A DNA stretch of 64,000 nt from Flavobacteriaceae bacterium (GCA_018669795.1 JABHSQ010000020.1:115946-179945), one strand, 5' to 3'. Counted from the first letter of the stretch, positions 27,314 through 36,147 are shown. Translations and numbers: made by a program. The notes: generated by a model from the letters alone, not told the origin.

Positions 27314-27340
27314 GGTAATTAAGGTAATTATGTATATTTG
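27314..27340 (+). promoter_or_regulatory. Candidate promoter and operator of the Lrp-type gene
   Basis: GGTAATTA occurs twice, at 27314-27321 and 27323-27330, as a direct repeat of period 9, just upstream of TATATTTG (27333-27340, matching TAnnTTTG). The repeat lies where RNA polymerase would bind, so it could be an autoregulatory site. Confidence 0.45.
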
Positions 27341-27378
27341 CTTTAAAATAGATGTTATTCTATTAAATATGCCTTAAT

Positions 27379-27834
27379 ATGTTAATGGATGCTTTAAATT
27401 GGAAAATTTTAAAATGCTTGCAAGAAAATGCTAGACAATCTAATGCTGAAATTGGTAGGGTTGTGGGTATAAGTTCTCCTGCAGTTTCAGAAAGAATTAA
27501 AAAAATGGAAGATGTAGGGGTTATAAATGGTTATAAAACAATTGTTTCTTCCTATGAGGTAGGTTATCAATTAAAAGCAATAATTACGATAAGAGCTTTT
27601 ATGGGTAAATTAAAACCCTTTTTAACCAAAGTTAAATCATTTGACGAAGTACTTAATTGTTATCGAATTACAGGAAATGAAAATTTTGTATTGGAAGTAA
27701 TGCTTAAAAATCAAAAGCATTTGGAACAATTTATAGATCAATTAATAAGCTATGGAGAAACAAAAACACAAATTGTACTCTCTAATATCATTGAAAATAC
27801 TGCAATTACAAAACCAAAATCACATGAAATCTAA
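27379..27834 (+). CDS. Lrp/AsnC family transcriptional regulator
   Basis: DNA-binding regulator of amino-acid-related genes, 151 residues. A winged HTH (about 5-60: DALNWKILKCLQENARQSNAEIGRVVGIS, given here only as the region; key part IGRVVGISSPAVSERIKKME) is followed by the RAM ligand/oligomer domain (about 68-142, with YRITGNENFVLEV). The ATG at 27379 gives MLMDAL; the ATG two codons on (27385) is equally possible. The downstream DUF1684 gene overlaps its 3' end by 11 bases. Confidence 0.9.
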   Translation: MLMDALNWKILKCLQENARQSNAEIGRVVGISSPAVSERIKKMEDVGVINGYKTIVSSYEVGYQLKAIITIRAFMGKLKPFLTKVKSFDEVLNCYRITGNENFVLEVMLKNQKHLEQFIDQLISYGETKTQIVLSNIIENTAITKPKSHEI

Positions 27835-28432
27835 CCTTTTAATTTTCTTGTTATTTATTTCTTTTATAGCAACAGCCCAATCCAATAGAGAAATAATTAA
27901 AGAGATTAAAAAAGCTCAATCGGAATTAAATAAAGAATTTCTTAATTCTGAAACTTCTATTTTAGATTCTTTAGATCAAATTACTTTTAAAGGCCTCTCA
28001 TTTTATCCTATCAATATTAAATATCGTATTGAGGCTAAATTTTTAAGAACAGCTAATGAAAAACCTTTTTTAATGAAGACTTCTACGGATCGTCTACCTG
28101 AATATGTAAAATATGGTGAGGCTTATTTTACCCTAGATGAAAAAGAATTAAAACTTAGTATTTACCAAAGTACGAATCATGAAAAAGAGGAGGGATATGA
28201 AGATTCTTTATTTTTACCTTATACCGATTTAACAAGCGGAGATGGATCTTATGGAGGAGGCAAATATTTAGATTTAAAAATCCCAGAAGGAAATACTATA
28301 ATTATAGATTTTAATAAAACGTATAATCCCTATTGCGCTTATAGTCACAGATACTCTTGTCCTGTACCTCCTGAAGAAAATGATTTGCTAGTTAGAATTG
28401 AAGCTGGAGTGATGGATTATGGAAAGCACTAA
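27824..28432 (+). CDS. DUF1684 family exported protein
   Basis: 202 residues from the ATG at 27824, which starts a clear signal peptide (MKSNLLIFLLFISFIATAQ). A longer frame from 27752 would overlap the regulator much more and bury the signal. The mature part carries the DUF1684 hallmarks: TSTDRLPEYVKYGEAYF, PYTDLTSGDGSYGGG, IIDFNKTYNPYCAYS and YSCPVPPEEN. The function is not established. Overlap with the lrp-type gene suggests translational coupling. Its stop overlaps the convergent crcB stop by 4 bases. Confidence 0.85.
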   Translation: MKSNLLIFLLFISFIATAQSNREIIKEIKKAQSELNKEFLNSETSILDSLDQITFKGLSFYPINIKYRIEAKFLRTANEKPFLMKTSTDRLPEYVKYGEAYFTLDEKELKLSIYQSTNHEKEEGYEDSLFLPYTDLTSGDGSYGGGKYLDLKIPEGNTIIIDFNKTYNPYCAYSHRYSCPVPPEENDLLVRIEAGVMDYGKH

Positions 28433-28800
28433 AGAAATTTAACTACCCAGATTCCGAAAAATACTGCGGCGAAACCAATAATAAAACTTAGAATGGTATA
28501 AATAGCAAAGCTCATAAAATCTCCAGATTTTAAAAATAAGTGATTTTCATAAGCAAAAGCTGAAAAAGTAGTGAAGCCTCCACAAAATCCTGTTGCTATA
28601 AATAAAATAGTATTATTTGATACGTAATTGTTTTTTAAAGATAGTCCGAGAACCATACCAATTATTAAACTACCAATAATATTAGCTGCAAATGTTCCGT
28701 ATGGAATACCAGATTTGTAACTGTTTAGATATGTGCTAATCCAATAACGAAGTGAACTCCCTAATCCACCACCAATAAAAACTAATAATAATTGTTTCAT
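28429..28800 (-). CDS. crcB: Fluoride channel FluC/CrcB
   Basis: Small four-helix membrane protein of 123 residues that exports fluoride as a dual-topology dimer. The motif GFCGGFTTFSAFAYE (near residues 72-86) contains the central Na-binding turn and the conserved Thr/Ser/Phe track. GGGLGSSLRY at the N-terminus is also typical. A single copy fits a homodimer. I looked for a fluoride riboswitch upstream and did not find its conserved sequence. Confidence 0.93.
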   Translation of the reverse strand: MKQLLLVFIGGGLGSSLRYWISTYLNSYKSGIPYGTFAANIIGSLIIGMVLGLSLKNNYVSNNTILFIATGFCGGFTTFSAFAYENHLFLKSGDFMSFAIYTILSFIIGFAAVFFGIWVVKFL

Positions 28801-28904
28801 ATGTCTATGTTATTTTATTAAATAGGTCAAATGCTGTTCGCTATTAGTCATTCCATTTAGTTTTAAAAGTTTTAACATACTAGTTTTATAAAGCGAATAT
28901 AAAA

Positions 28905-28935
28905 AATCCCCTTGAGTATATTACTTAAGGAGATT
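28905..28935 (-). other. Terminator-shaped hairpin in the crcB upstream region
   Basis: A 14-bp stem with one mismatch and one G-U pair (28905-28918 with 28922-28935). On the minus strand it is followed by TTTTTTA. It lies 105 bases upstream of the crcB start and between divergent genes, so no gene ends there. It could be a transcription attenuator in a crcB leader, or chance. Confidence 0.4.
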
Positions 28936-29099
28936 CAATATATGGTTTATATTAATTATTTTATTTAAAAAATTACCGTTTGTATTGCTTCATTTATAGT
29001 TTGATGTTGCTATTTATAAATAACTCCTATTCTAATAGTCCCATTTCTAAAGTATTATTTGTTATTTTTGTTTTCTTCAAATAAATAAAAACTATCAAA

Positions 29100-31145
29100 A
29101 TGAAAAAAAAGTATTTAATAGGTATACTCCTAACAGCTATGATTGTAATGTCATGTGCAGATAAAAAAAAGACATCGAATTCTTCTAAGGTACAAATTGG
29201 AATTGAAAAATCTACTAATTTTGACTATAATGTAGAGCAATTTGCAGATATAAAAGTGTTAAGGTATCAAATATCAGGTTGGGAAAATTTAACCTTAAAA
29301 GAACAAAAGTTAGTTTATTATTTAACACAAGCAGGATTATCTGGTCGCGATATAATATGGGATCAAAATTACCGACATAACCTTACAATTCGTAAAGCAT
29401 TGGAAAATGTTTATAATACCTATGAAGGAGATAAAACTTCTGAAAATTGGAAAAGCTTTGAAACCTATCTAAAAAGAGTTTGGTTTTCAAATGGTATCCA
29501 TCATCATTATTCAAATGCTAAACTTCCTGCTAATTTTTCCTCAGAATATTTAAATGAATTATTAGCAGCTACTAATACTAAATTAGAAGGAGAGTCTTTT
29601 AATGTTATTTTTAGCGATACGGATGCTAAAAAAGTAAATCAAGCAAAAGGAGTGGACAATGTTTTAATGAGTGCAGTTAATTTCTATGGACCAGGTGTAA
29701 CGAACGCAGATGTTGAATCTTTCTATGGCAAAATGAAATCTCCAGATCCTGGAAAACCTTTGTCTTATGGGTTAAATTCACAGTTAGTTAAAGAAAATGG
29801 AGTATTAAAAGAACGAGTGTATAAATCTGGCGGATTGTATGGACCGGCTATAGATGAAGTTGTAAAATGGTTAGAATTAGCTCAAGGTGTTGCTGAAAAC
29901 GAAGCACAAGGTAAAGCCTTGGGTCTATTAATTGAATATTACAAAACAGGAGATCTTCAAACTTGGGACGATTATAATGTGGCGTGGACAGGAGCAACAG
30001 AGGGAAATATCGATTATATTAACAGTTTTATTGAAGTATATAATGATCCGCTAGGTTATAAAGGTTCTTATGAGACAGTAGTCCAAATTAAAGATTTTGA
30101 TATGTCAAAAAAAATGGCAGTATTATCTGAAAACGCGCAGTGGTTTGAAGATAATTCTCCATTAATGGACGAACATAAGAAGAAAAATGTAGTAGGTGTT
30201 ACTTATAAAGTTGTAAATGTTGCTGGTGAAGCAGGAGACGCATCTCCTAGTACTCCCATAGGAGTAAATTTGCCAAATGCAAACTGGATTCGTGCAGAAG
30301 TTGGGTCTAAATCAGTTTCTTTAGGAAATATCATTCATGCCTATAACAATGCAGGAAGTTCAGGACGTTTAAAAGAATATGTTTATGACGATGAAGAATA
30401 TGAATTAGAAAAAAAACATGGACAATTAGGAGATAAATTGCATACTGCATTGCACGAAGTAATTGGACATGCTTCAGGACAACTAAACCCTGGTGTTGGT
30501 GAAACGAAAGAAACACTTAAGAATTATGCTTCTACATTAGAAGAAGGAAGAGCAGATTTAGTTGGATTGTACTATTTATATAATCCAAAACTACAGGAAT
30601 TAGGATTAGTAGATGATTGGAATGCTGTTGGAAAAACTGCCTATGATGGTTATATCAGAAATGGTTTAATGACTCAACTAATTAGATTACAATTAGGAGA
30701 TGATGTAGAAGAATCACATATGCGAAATAGACAATGGGTATCTGCATGGGTTTTTGAAAAAGGCATGTCTGAAAATGTAATTGAAAAATTAACTCGTGAT
30801 GGAAAAACATATTATGAGATTAATGATTATGAAAAACTACATGACTTATTTGGTCAATTATTGAAAGAAACACAACGTATAAAATCTGAAGGTGATTATG
30901 AAGCAGTGGAAGCTTTGGTTGAAGGATACGGTGTAAAAGTAGATCAAGATTTACACAAAGAAGTTTTAGAACGAAATGCTCAATTTACATCGGCACCTTA
31001 TAGTGGTTTTGTAAATCCTGTGATAGTACCTGAAATGAATGAAGCTGGAGAAATAGGAAGTTTTACGATCGAACAACCAACTACATTTAAAGAGCAAATG
31101 ATTAATTATTCTAAAAATTACAATTTCTTGCCAGAAGTAAATTAA
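29100..31145 (+). CDS. Dipeptidyl peptidase III (M49), lipoprotein
   Basis: Zinc exopeptidase that removes dipeptides from peptide N-termini. 681 residues, starting with a lipoprotein signal (IVMSC; Cys near residue 18), so it is probably anchored in the envelope. The M49 zinc motif HEVIGH is near residue 454 and the third ligand Glu is in EEGRADLVGLYYL near residue 481. The spacing and the following REVSA-like middle region agree with the family. Monocistronic, with a terminator. Confidence 0.93.
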   Translation: MKKKYLIGILLTAMIVMSCADKKKTSNSSKVQIGIEKSTNFDYNVEQFADIKVLRYQISGWENLTLKEQKLVYYLTQAGLSGRDIIWDQNYRHNLTIRKALENVYNTYEGDKTSENWKSFETYLKRVWFSNGIHHHYSNAKLPANFSSEYLNELLAATNTKLEGESFNVIFSDTDAKKVNQAKGVDNVLMSAVNFYGPGVTNADVESFYGKMKSPDPGKPLSYGLNSQLVKENGVLKERVYKSGGLYGPAIDEVVKWLELAQGVAENEAQGKALGLLIEYYKTGDLQTWDDYNVAWTGATEGNIDYINSFIEVYNDPLGYKGSYETVVQIKDFDMSKKMAVLSENAQWFEDNSPLMDEHKKKNVVGVTYKVVNVAGEAGDASPSTPIGVNLPNANWIRAEVGSKSVSLGNIIHAYNNAGSSGRLKEYVYDDEEYELEKKHGQLGDKLHTALHEVIGHASGQLNPGVGETKETLKNYASTLEEGRADLVGLYYLYNPKLQELGLVDDWNAVGKTAYDGYIRNGLMTQLIRLQLGDDVEESHMRNRQWVSAWVFEKGMSENVIEKLTRDGKTYYEINDYEKLHDLFGQLLKETQRIKSEGDYEAVEALVEGYGVKVDQDLHKEVLERNAQFTSAPYSGFVNPVIVPEMNEAGEIGSFTIEQPTTFKEQMINYSKNYNFLPEVN

Positions 31146-31166
31146 GGCTGTGAATAGACTAATTTC

Positions 31167-31202
31167 AAAAAAGCTTTTTGTTAATTCAAAAAGCTTTTTT
31201 TA
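31167..31202. terminator. Terminator shared by dipeptidyl peptidase III and small membrane gene
   Basis: AAAAAGCTTTTTG pairs with CAAAAAGCTTTTT around TTAATT, with A and T runs on both sides. It serves the plus-strand gene; the stop codon of the minus-strand gene lies inside its right edge. Confidence 0.8.
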
Positions 31203-31388
31203 TTGTTTTAACCAATTTTTGAATATGACAAGCAAAAACACAAAAGCAATAAAACTGACTAATACCCAAATACTTCCTTTGTAATATTTTTTATGTAAAG
31301 CTTTATCTTTTCGGTAGCTAAAAAACAACGCTATTACAAATGCAATGATAAAAAAAATAACAAAAGTCCATTGTCCAGAACTAAACAT
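31200..31388 (-). CDS. Small two-helix membrane protein, 62 aa
   Basis: Two transmembrane helices (about residues 6-24 and 42-58) separated by a basic loop SYRKDKALHKKYYKGS. This arrangement recurs in short flavobacterial hypothetical proteins. The gene runs right up to the terminator hairpin of its convergent neighbour. No known function. Confidence 0.68.
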   Translation of the reverse strand: MFSSGQWTFVIFFIIAFVIALFFSYRKDKALHKKYYKGSIWVLVSFIAFVFLLVIFKNWLKQ

Positions 31389-31499
31389 AATTGTGTAGAT
31401 TTATAAGCGTAAAAATAATCATTAAATTTAGTTATTTAATTATTTTGTGTTTCTCTTTTTAAAAATAAAACTGAATAGTATAAAATTAAAATTATAAAA

Positions 31500-31886
31500 A
31501 TGAAAAATAAAATTACTGCAGTACAAACTTTTCATAAAGCCTTTGGATTAGGAATGAAAGATTCGCCAACCGCAAATTTAGATACTCATAAAAACCTATT
31601 GCGTTATAAATTAATGCGTGAAGAGAATGAGGAATATTTAGACGCTGCAAATAATAAAGATCTAGTTGAAGTAGCCGATGCTTTAGGTGATATGCTTTAT
31701 ATTTTATGTGGGACAATCATAGAACACGGAATGCAACACAAAATTGAAGAAGTTTTTAATGAAATTCAAAAAAGTAACATGAGTAAGCTAGGTGCAGATG
31801 GTAATCCTATTTACAGAGAAGACGGGAAAGTGTTAAAAGGGCCTACTTACTTTAAACCGGATATTAAAACTATTTTAGATAAATAA
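31500..31886 (+). CDS. All-alpha NTP pyrophosphohydrolase (MazG/PRA-PH-like)
   Basis: 128 residues. The metal-binding pattern of this superfamily is visible: REENEEY (near 40-46) and EVADALGDMLY (near 57-67), i.e. ExxE followed by ExxD helices. Such enzymes split nucleoside triphosphates to the monophosphate and pyrophosphate, often for house-cleaning of damaged nucleotides; the substrate here is unknown. Opens MKNKITAVQTFHKAFG. Monocistronic. Confidence 0.82.
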   Translation: MKNKITAVQTFHKAFGLGMKDSPTANLDTHKNLLRYKLMREENEEYLDAANNKDLVEVADALGDMLYILCGTIIEHGMQHKIEEVFNEIQKSNMSKLGADGNPIYREDGKVLKGPTYFKPDIKTILDK

Positions 31887-31906
31887 TTAGCGTACTAATT
31901 AAATTT

Positions 31907-32983
31907 TTATTTACTGCTTACTTCATATCTCCATCCAAATGTGTCTTCAGATTTATTATATTGAATTTCCATTAGTTTATTTTTAAACATCTTGGCAAAA
32001 CTAGTGGTTATTTTTGGTAAATAATACACTACTTGTTGATGACTAAAATTACTTATAGCGCTTATTACTGCTGCGGTACCCGCACCAAATATTTCTTTTA
32101 GGCTATCATTTTTAGATGCCTCAATTAATTCTTGAATTGTGATGCGACGCTCTTCCACTGCTATACCATCTCTTGTTGCAAGAGCAATAATACTCTTTCT
32201 GGTGATTCCGTCTAATATGCGATCACTAATTGGAGCAGTAACTAGGGTGTCATTTATTCTGAAAAACACATTCATGGTTCCAGCTTCCTCTAAATATTTA
32301 TGTTCGTTAGCATCTGTCCAAATTACTTGATGAAATCCTTTTTCTTTTGCAAGATTAGTAGGGTAAAATTGAGCAGCATAATTTCCGGCAGCTTTTGCAG
32401 CACCAACTCCTCCATCAGCAGATCGGCTATAATACTCAGCAATAACCACTTTAATATCTCCAGTATAATATGCATGAGCTGGAGAACATACTATCATGAA
32501 CTTATATTCACTAGAAGGAGATGCAGAGATGCCAGATTCTGTAGCAATTACAAAAGGGCGAATATATAGTGAGTTGCCAAACCCAGGTTTAATCCAATCT
32601 TTATCTAGTTGGAGCATTGATTCTAATGCTTTAAAAAAAAGTTCTTTTGGAAATTCGGGAATAGCTAATCTCTTGGAGGATTTATTAATTCTATTAAAAT
32701 TATCCTCTGGTCTAAATAACCATATTTTATCTTGGTCATCTTTATATGCCTTCATTCCTTCAAATACAGCTTGTCCATAATGAAATACTTTTGCAACTGG
32801 TGAAATTGATAAATTGCCAAAAGGTTTAATAGTAGGGTTGTTCCATGAGCCATTTTTAAAATCACACTCAAACATATAATCGGTAAAATCATTGCCAAAT
32901 ATTAGATTATTGAAATCTATCTCATTTATGCGTGATTTTTCAATATGTTTTACTGAAATAGAGTGGTTAGTTTTTGTGCTCAT
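31907..32983 (-). CDS. ilvE: Branched-chain amino acid aminotransferase
   Basis: PLP enzyme that transfers amino groups between glutamate and Leu/Ile/Val keto acids. I place the start at 32983 (MSTKTNHS, 358 residues), not at 33007, because the longer start would lie at or before the likely transcription start. The PLP lysine is in HKYLEEAGTMN; FHYGQAVFEGMKA, GGVGAAKAAGNYAA and RDGIAVEERRI are typical of the long (about 355 residue) fold-IV BCAT form. Neighbouring DUF4920 and mnmD genes diverge from it. Confidence 0.93.
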   Translation of the reverse strand: MSTKTNHSISVKHIEKSRINEIDFNNLIFGNDFTDYMFECDFKNGSWNNPTIKPFGNLSISPVAKVFHYGQAVFEGMKAYKDDQDKIWLFRPEDNFNRINKSSKRLAIPEFPKELFFKALESMLQLDKDWIKPGFGNSLYIRPFVIATESGISASPSSEYKFMIVCSPAHAYYTGDIKVVIAEYYSRSADGGVGAAKAAGNYAAQFYPTNLAKEKGFHQVIWTDANEHKYLEEAGTMNVFFRINDTLVTAPISDRILDGITRKSIIALATRDGIAVEERRITIQELIEASKNDSLKEIFGAGTAAVISAISNFSHQQVVYYLPKITTSFAKMFKNKLMEIQYNKSEDTFGWRYEVSSK

Positions 32984-33004
32984 GAATTTGATTTTACAAG
33001 TGTA

Positions 33005-33012
33005 CAAAAGTA
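33005..33012 (-). promoter_or_regulatory. Candidate -7 element of ilvE
   Basis: On the minus strand TACTTTTG matches TAnnTTTG and gives a transcript start near 32998, about 15 bases before the ATG at 32983. This supports the shorter ilvE start. No clear -33 TTG. Confidence 0.42.
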
Positions 33013-33076
33013 ACTAAAATCAAGCTATTTTCTTTTAAAAAGTATTAATTTTGTTTATAATTAAAACCATAATATC

Positions 33077-33589
33077 ATGAAAAAACTAATCGTGCTTTTG
33101 AGTATTTTTACATTATTATTCGCTTGTAAATCTGAAAATAAAGAAACTAAAGTTTCTGATACCAGTGATATAAAACCTAAAGTAGAAGTGTCTTATATGT
33201 CATTTGGAGAAAATTTTTCCGATAAAAATTTATTATCTAAAAAAGAAATAATAGAGACTTATAAAAATTTAAAAGCTGGTGATACTGCAATTGTGAAATT
33301 TGCAGCAACAGTAAATGAAGTTTGTCAATCTAAAGGGTGTTGGATGCGTTTAGATATTGGGGATCATGAAGCAATGGTAAAATTTAAAGATTATGGTTTT
33401 TTTATGCCAAAAAACATTGCTAATAAAGAAGTAATCGTTCATGGAAAAGCGTTTGTAGCAGAAGTATCTATTGAAGATCAACGTCATTATGCAGAAGATG
33501 CTGGAAAAAGTAAAGAAGCGCTTATTGCAATAATTGAAGTTGAGAAAACATTATCATTTGAAGCAGATGGAGTCTTGTTAATTGAGTAA
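33077..33589 (+). CDS. DUF4920 family lipoprotein
   Basis: 170 residues with a lipoprotein signal (LLFACKS, Cys about residue 17). The mature domain contains VNEVCQSKGCWMRLD near residue 90 and HGKAFVAEVSIEDQRHYAEDAG, matching DUF4920, a Bacteroidota family with an OB-like fold and a conserved Cys pair. The Cys pair may bind metal or form a disulfide; the role is unknown. A TAATTTTG -7 candidate lies at 33046-33053. Confidence 0.82.
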   Translation: MKKLIVLLSIFTLLFACKSENKETKVSDTSDIKPKVEVSYMSFGENFSDKNLLSKKEIIETYKNLKAGDTAIVKFAATVNEVCQSKGCWMRLDIGDHEAMVKFKDYGFFMPKNIANKEVIVHGKAFVAEVSIEDQRHYAEDAGKSKEALIAIIEVEKTLSFEADGVLLIE

Positions 33590-33620
33590 TGATGCGATAT
33601 ATTTTAATTAACTAGATTTC

Positions 33621-34289
33621 TTGAAACGTGAAATAATTATCACCGATGATGGTTCTACAACCATTTATATTCCTGATTGGAATGAGCAATACCATTCAAA
33701 GCATGGTGCCATTCAAGAGGCTTATCATGTTTTTATTAATGCGGGATTGGAATATTTTTTGACACAATTACAGCCTAAGCCTTTAAAAATATTAGAAATT
33801 GGATTTGGCACAGGGCTTAATGCATTTATTACCTTATTAGAAGCCGATAAAAATAAAATTCCAATAAATTTTACTGGAGTTGAAGCGTATCCAATATCAT
33901 CTTCAGAAATTGAAAAACTCAATTACCCATTGCAATTAAATAGTTCTGATGAATATTTTAAAAAATTACATCAAGGTAAATGGGAACAACAGATTAGCAT
34001 ATCAGATCATTTTTCAATTTTAAAAAGAATGCAGTTCTTTTCAGAAATTAATGATAAAAATAATTTTCATTTAATTTATTTTGACGCCTTTGGAGCTAGA
34101 GTTCAACCCGAATTGTGGACCGAACAAATTTTTAAAAAAATGTACATTGCCTTAAAAAAAGGCGGTGTTTTAGTTACTTATTCTGCAAAGGGGAGTGTTA
34201 GAATAGCAATGCAAACTGTTGGTTTTGTTGTCGAAAGACTCCCTGGGCCTCCTGGTAAAAGGGAAATGTTGAGGGCTCGTAAAACTTAA
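33621..34289 (+). CDS. mnmD: tRNA mnm5s2U34 methyltransferase domain protein MnmD
   Basis: Last methylation step in making 5-methylaminomethyl-2-thiouridine at tRNA position 34. The 222 residues correspond to the methyltransferase half of E. coli MnmC; the FAD oxidase half is absent, as is usual in this phylum. The SAM site is ILEIGFGTGLNAF near residue 56; YFDAFGARVQPELW and YSAKGSVRIAM follow. The start is TTG at 33621, which gives the expected MKREIIITDDGS opening. Confidence 0.9.
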   Translation: MKREIIITDDGSTTIYIPDWNEQYHSKHGAIQEAYHVFINAGLEYFLTQLQPKPLKILEIGFGTGLNAFITLLEADKNKIPINFTGVEAYPISSSEIEKLNYPLQLNSSDEYFKKLHQGKWEQQISISDHFSILKRMQFFSEINDKNNFHLIYFDAFGARVQPELWTEQIFKKMYIALKKGGVLVTYSAKGSVRIAMQTVGFVVERLPGPPGKREMLRARKT

Positions 34290-34353
34290 TCTTTTCTAAG
34301 TTTAAATCTTTTTTTAAACTTAAAAAGAAGTCTAAAATCATTTTATTTTTTAA

Positions 34354-34393
34354 ATGACATTATGACATTTTATTATAATTGGCAGTACTTTTG
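34354..34393 (+). promoter_or_regulatory. Candidate grpE-dnaJ promoter with tandem ATGACATT
   Basis: ATGACATT occurs twice in tandem (34354-34361 and 34362-34369), 16 bases before TACTTTTG (34386-34393, TAnnTTTG). The tandem covers the expected -33 region, so it may be a regulator site for this chaperone operon. The leader would be about 40 bases. Confidence 0.42.
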
Positions 34394-34438
34394 CAAACAT
34401 TATTTTTAGAATACTATAAAAATTAAATATTCTCATTC

Positions 34439-34984
34439 ATGAGCAAAAAAAATAAAGAAGAAAATGAAGTTGTTGAAGAGGAAGTGTTTACTACCGAAAA
34501 AGAAACAACTGCAGAGGAAACAACTGCTGATATTGATCCTATAGAGGAATTGAAATCTAATTTAGAAAAAGAAAAAGATAGAAATCTTCGTCTTTTTGCA
34601 GAATTTGAAAATTTTAAAAAACGTACTAGTAAAGAACGCATAGAATTATTTTCAACGGCTAGTGAAGGTGTTATGGTCTCTTTACTCCCTGTATTGGATG
34701 ATTTTGACAGGGCGCTTTCAGAAATTGAAAAATCTGATGTTGCTGGACACTTGGAGGGAATTGTTTTAATAAATAACAAGCTACGTGAAAATTTAAAAGC
34801 TAAAGGACTAACTATTATTGACACAAATAAGGGTGATCTTTTTAATGCAGATATTCACGAAGCAATTACCCAAATTCCTTCCCCAAGTGACAATTTGAAA
34901 GGGAAAGTGATTGATGTAATTGAAAAAGGATATATTTTGGGTGAAAAAATAATACGTTTCCCAAAAGTAGTTATTGGACAATAG
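34439..34984 (+). CDS. grpE: Nucleotide exchange factor GrpE
   Basis: Releases ADP from DnaK in the chaperone cycle. 181 residues: an acidic, disordered N-terminus (1-35), a long helix (about 38-80, with RNLRLFAEFENFKKR) and the C-terminal beta domain ending with GYILGEKIIRFPKVVIG. Standard length and motifs. dnaJ starts 32 bases later, in the same operon; dnaK is not in the window. Confidence 0.95.
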   Translation: MSKKNKEENEVVEEEVFTTEKETTAEETTADIDPIEELKSNLEKEKDRNLRLFAEFENFKKRTSKERIELFSTASEGVMVSLLPVLDDFDRALSEIEKSDVAGHLEGIVLINNKLRENLKAKGLTIIDTNKGDLFNADIHEAITQIPSPSDNLKGKVIDVIEKGYILGEKIIRFPKVVIGQ

Positions 34985-35016
34985 TCTAAAATTATTAAAA
35001 CAAATAACAAAATCAC

Positions 35017-36147
35017 GTGAAGGAAGATTTTTACAAAATATTAGGAGTTTCTAAAGAAGCATCTGCTACAGAAATTAAAAAAGCATATCGTAAAAAAGCT
35101 ATTGAATTTCATCCAGATAAAAACCCTGGAGATGCAAAAGCTGAAGAAAAATTTAAACAGGCAGCAGAAGCTTATGAAATATTAAGCGATGCAGATAAAA
35201 AAGCCAAGTACGATCGTTTTGGTCACCAAGCTTTTGAAGGTGGTGGCGGAGGTTTTGGCGGTGGAGGTTTTGGTGGTGGCGGTATGAATATGGATGATAT
35301 TTTCAGTCAATTTGGTGATATTTTTGGCGGTGGCGGTGGCGGTGGCTTTAGTGGTTTTAGTGGTGGCGGTCGAAGAGCTCAAGTAAAAGGTAGTAATTTA
35401 AGGATTAGAGTTAGGTTAACCCTAGAAGAGATTGCTAATGGAATAGAGAAAAAAATTAAAGTAAAACGTAAAAAAGTTGCTAAAGGTACAAGCTATAAAA
35501 CCTGTGTTACTTGTGGAGGTAGCGGTCAAGTAACTCGCATTCAAAACACTATTTTGGGTAGAATGCAAACATCTGCTCCTTGTAATATTTGTGGTGGTTC
35601 AGGACAATCAATAGATAAGAAACCTGCAAATGCAGATGAAAACGGAATGCTTCAAACTGAAGAAACTGTTTCTATTAAAATACCTGCTGGAGTTGTAGAA
35701 GGTATGCAATTAAAAGTTTCTGGAAAAGGAAATGAAGCTCCAGGAAATGGAATTTCAGGAGATTTATTGGTGGCAATAGAAGAAAAACCGCACGATAAAT
35801 TACAAAGAGAAGGTGACAACCTTCATTATGATTTATATATTAGTATTTCTGATGCTGTTCTAGGAACATCCAAAGAAATTGATACCGTTAATGGAAAAGT
35901 AAGAATTAAAATAGAGCAAGGTGTGCAAAGTGGAAAAATACTACGTCTTCGTAATAAAGGAATTCCAAGTATAAACAATTATGGTACTGGAGATTTATTA
36001 GTTCATATAAATGTATGGACACCAAAGATATTGAATAAAGAACAAAAAGAGTTTTTTAAGAAAATGACTGGTGATGATAATTTTGAACCTAAACCTGAGA
36101 AAGAAGATAAATCATTTTTTGAAAAAGTGAAAGATATGTTTTCATAA
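35017..36147 (+). CDS. dnaJ: Chaperone DnaJ with a reduced zinc-binding region
   Basis: J-domain co-chaperone, 376 residues, GTG start. The J domain (1-68) has HPD at 32-34; a Gly/Phe linker follows (75-118). The Cys-rich region holds only two CxxCxGxG motifs (C163/C166 and C189/C192), where classical DnaJ has four. Their spacing corresponds to motifs 2 and 3 of E. coli DnaJ (zinc centre II); motifs 1 and 4 are missing. I believe other flavobacteria share this. The C-terminal beta domains (KIPAGVVEGMQLKVSGKGNE) and dimerisation end are intact. Confidence 0.94.
   Translation: MKEDFYKILGVSKEASATEIKKAYRKKAIEFHPDKNPGDAKAEEKFKQAAEAYEILSDADKKAKYDRFGHQAFEGGGGGFGGGGFGGGGMNMDDIFSQFGDIFGGGGGGGFSGFSGGGRRAQVKGSNLRIRVRLTLEEIANGIEKKIKVKRKKVAKGTSYKTCVTCGGSGQVTRIQNTILGRMQTSAPCNICGGSGQSIDKKPANADENGMLQTEETVSIKIPAGVVEGMQLKVSGKGNEAPGNGISGDLLVAIEEKPHDKLQREGDNLHYDLYISISDAVLGTSKEIDTVNGKVRIKIEQGVQSGKILRLRNKGIPSINNYGTGDLLVHINVWTPKILNKEQKEFFKKMTGDDNFEPKPEKEDKSFFEKVKDMFS

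Noticed and set aside
28801..29099. Fluoride riboswitch upstream of crcB
   Set aside because: The conserved GGxGATGG start and the later pseudoknot sequences are absent on the minus strand. Only the terminator-like hairpin is present.
34297..34322. Hairpin TAAGTTTAAA/TTTAAACTTA after mnmD as terminator
   Set aside because: The stem is perfect but all A/T except two pairs, and no T tract follows it on the plus strand. Not listed as a terminator.
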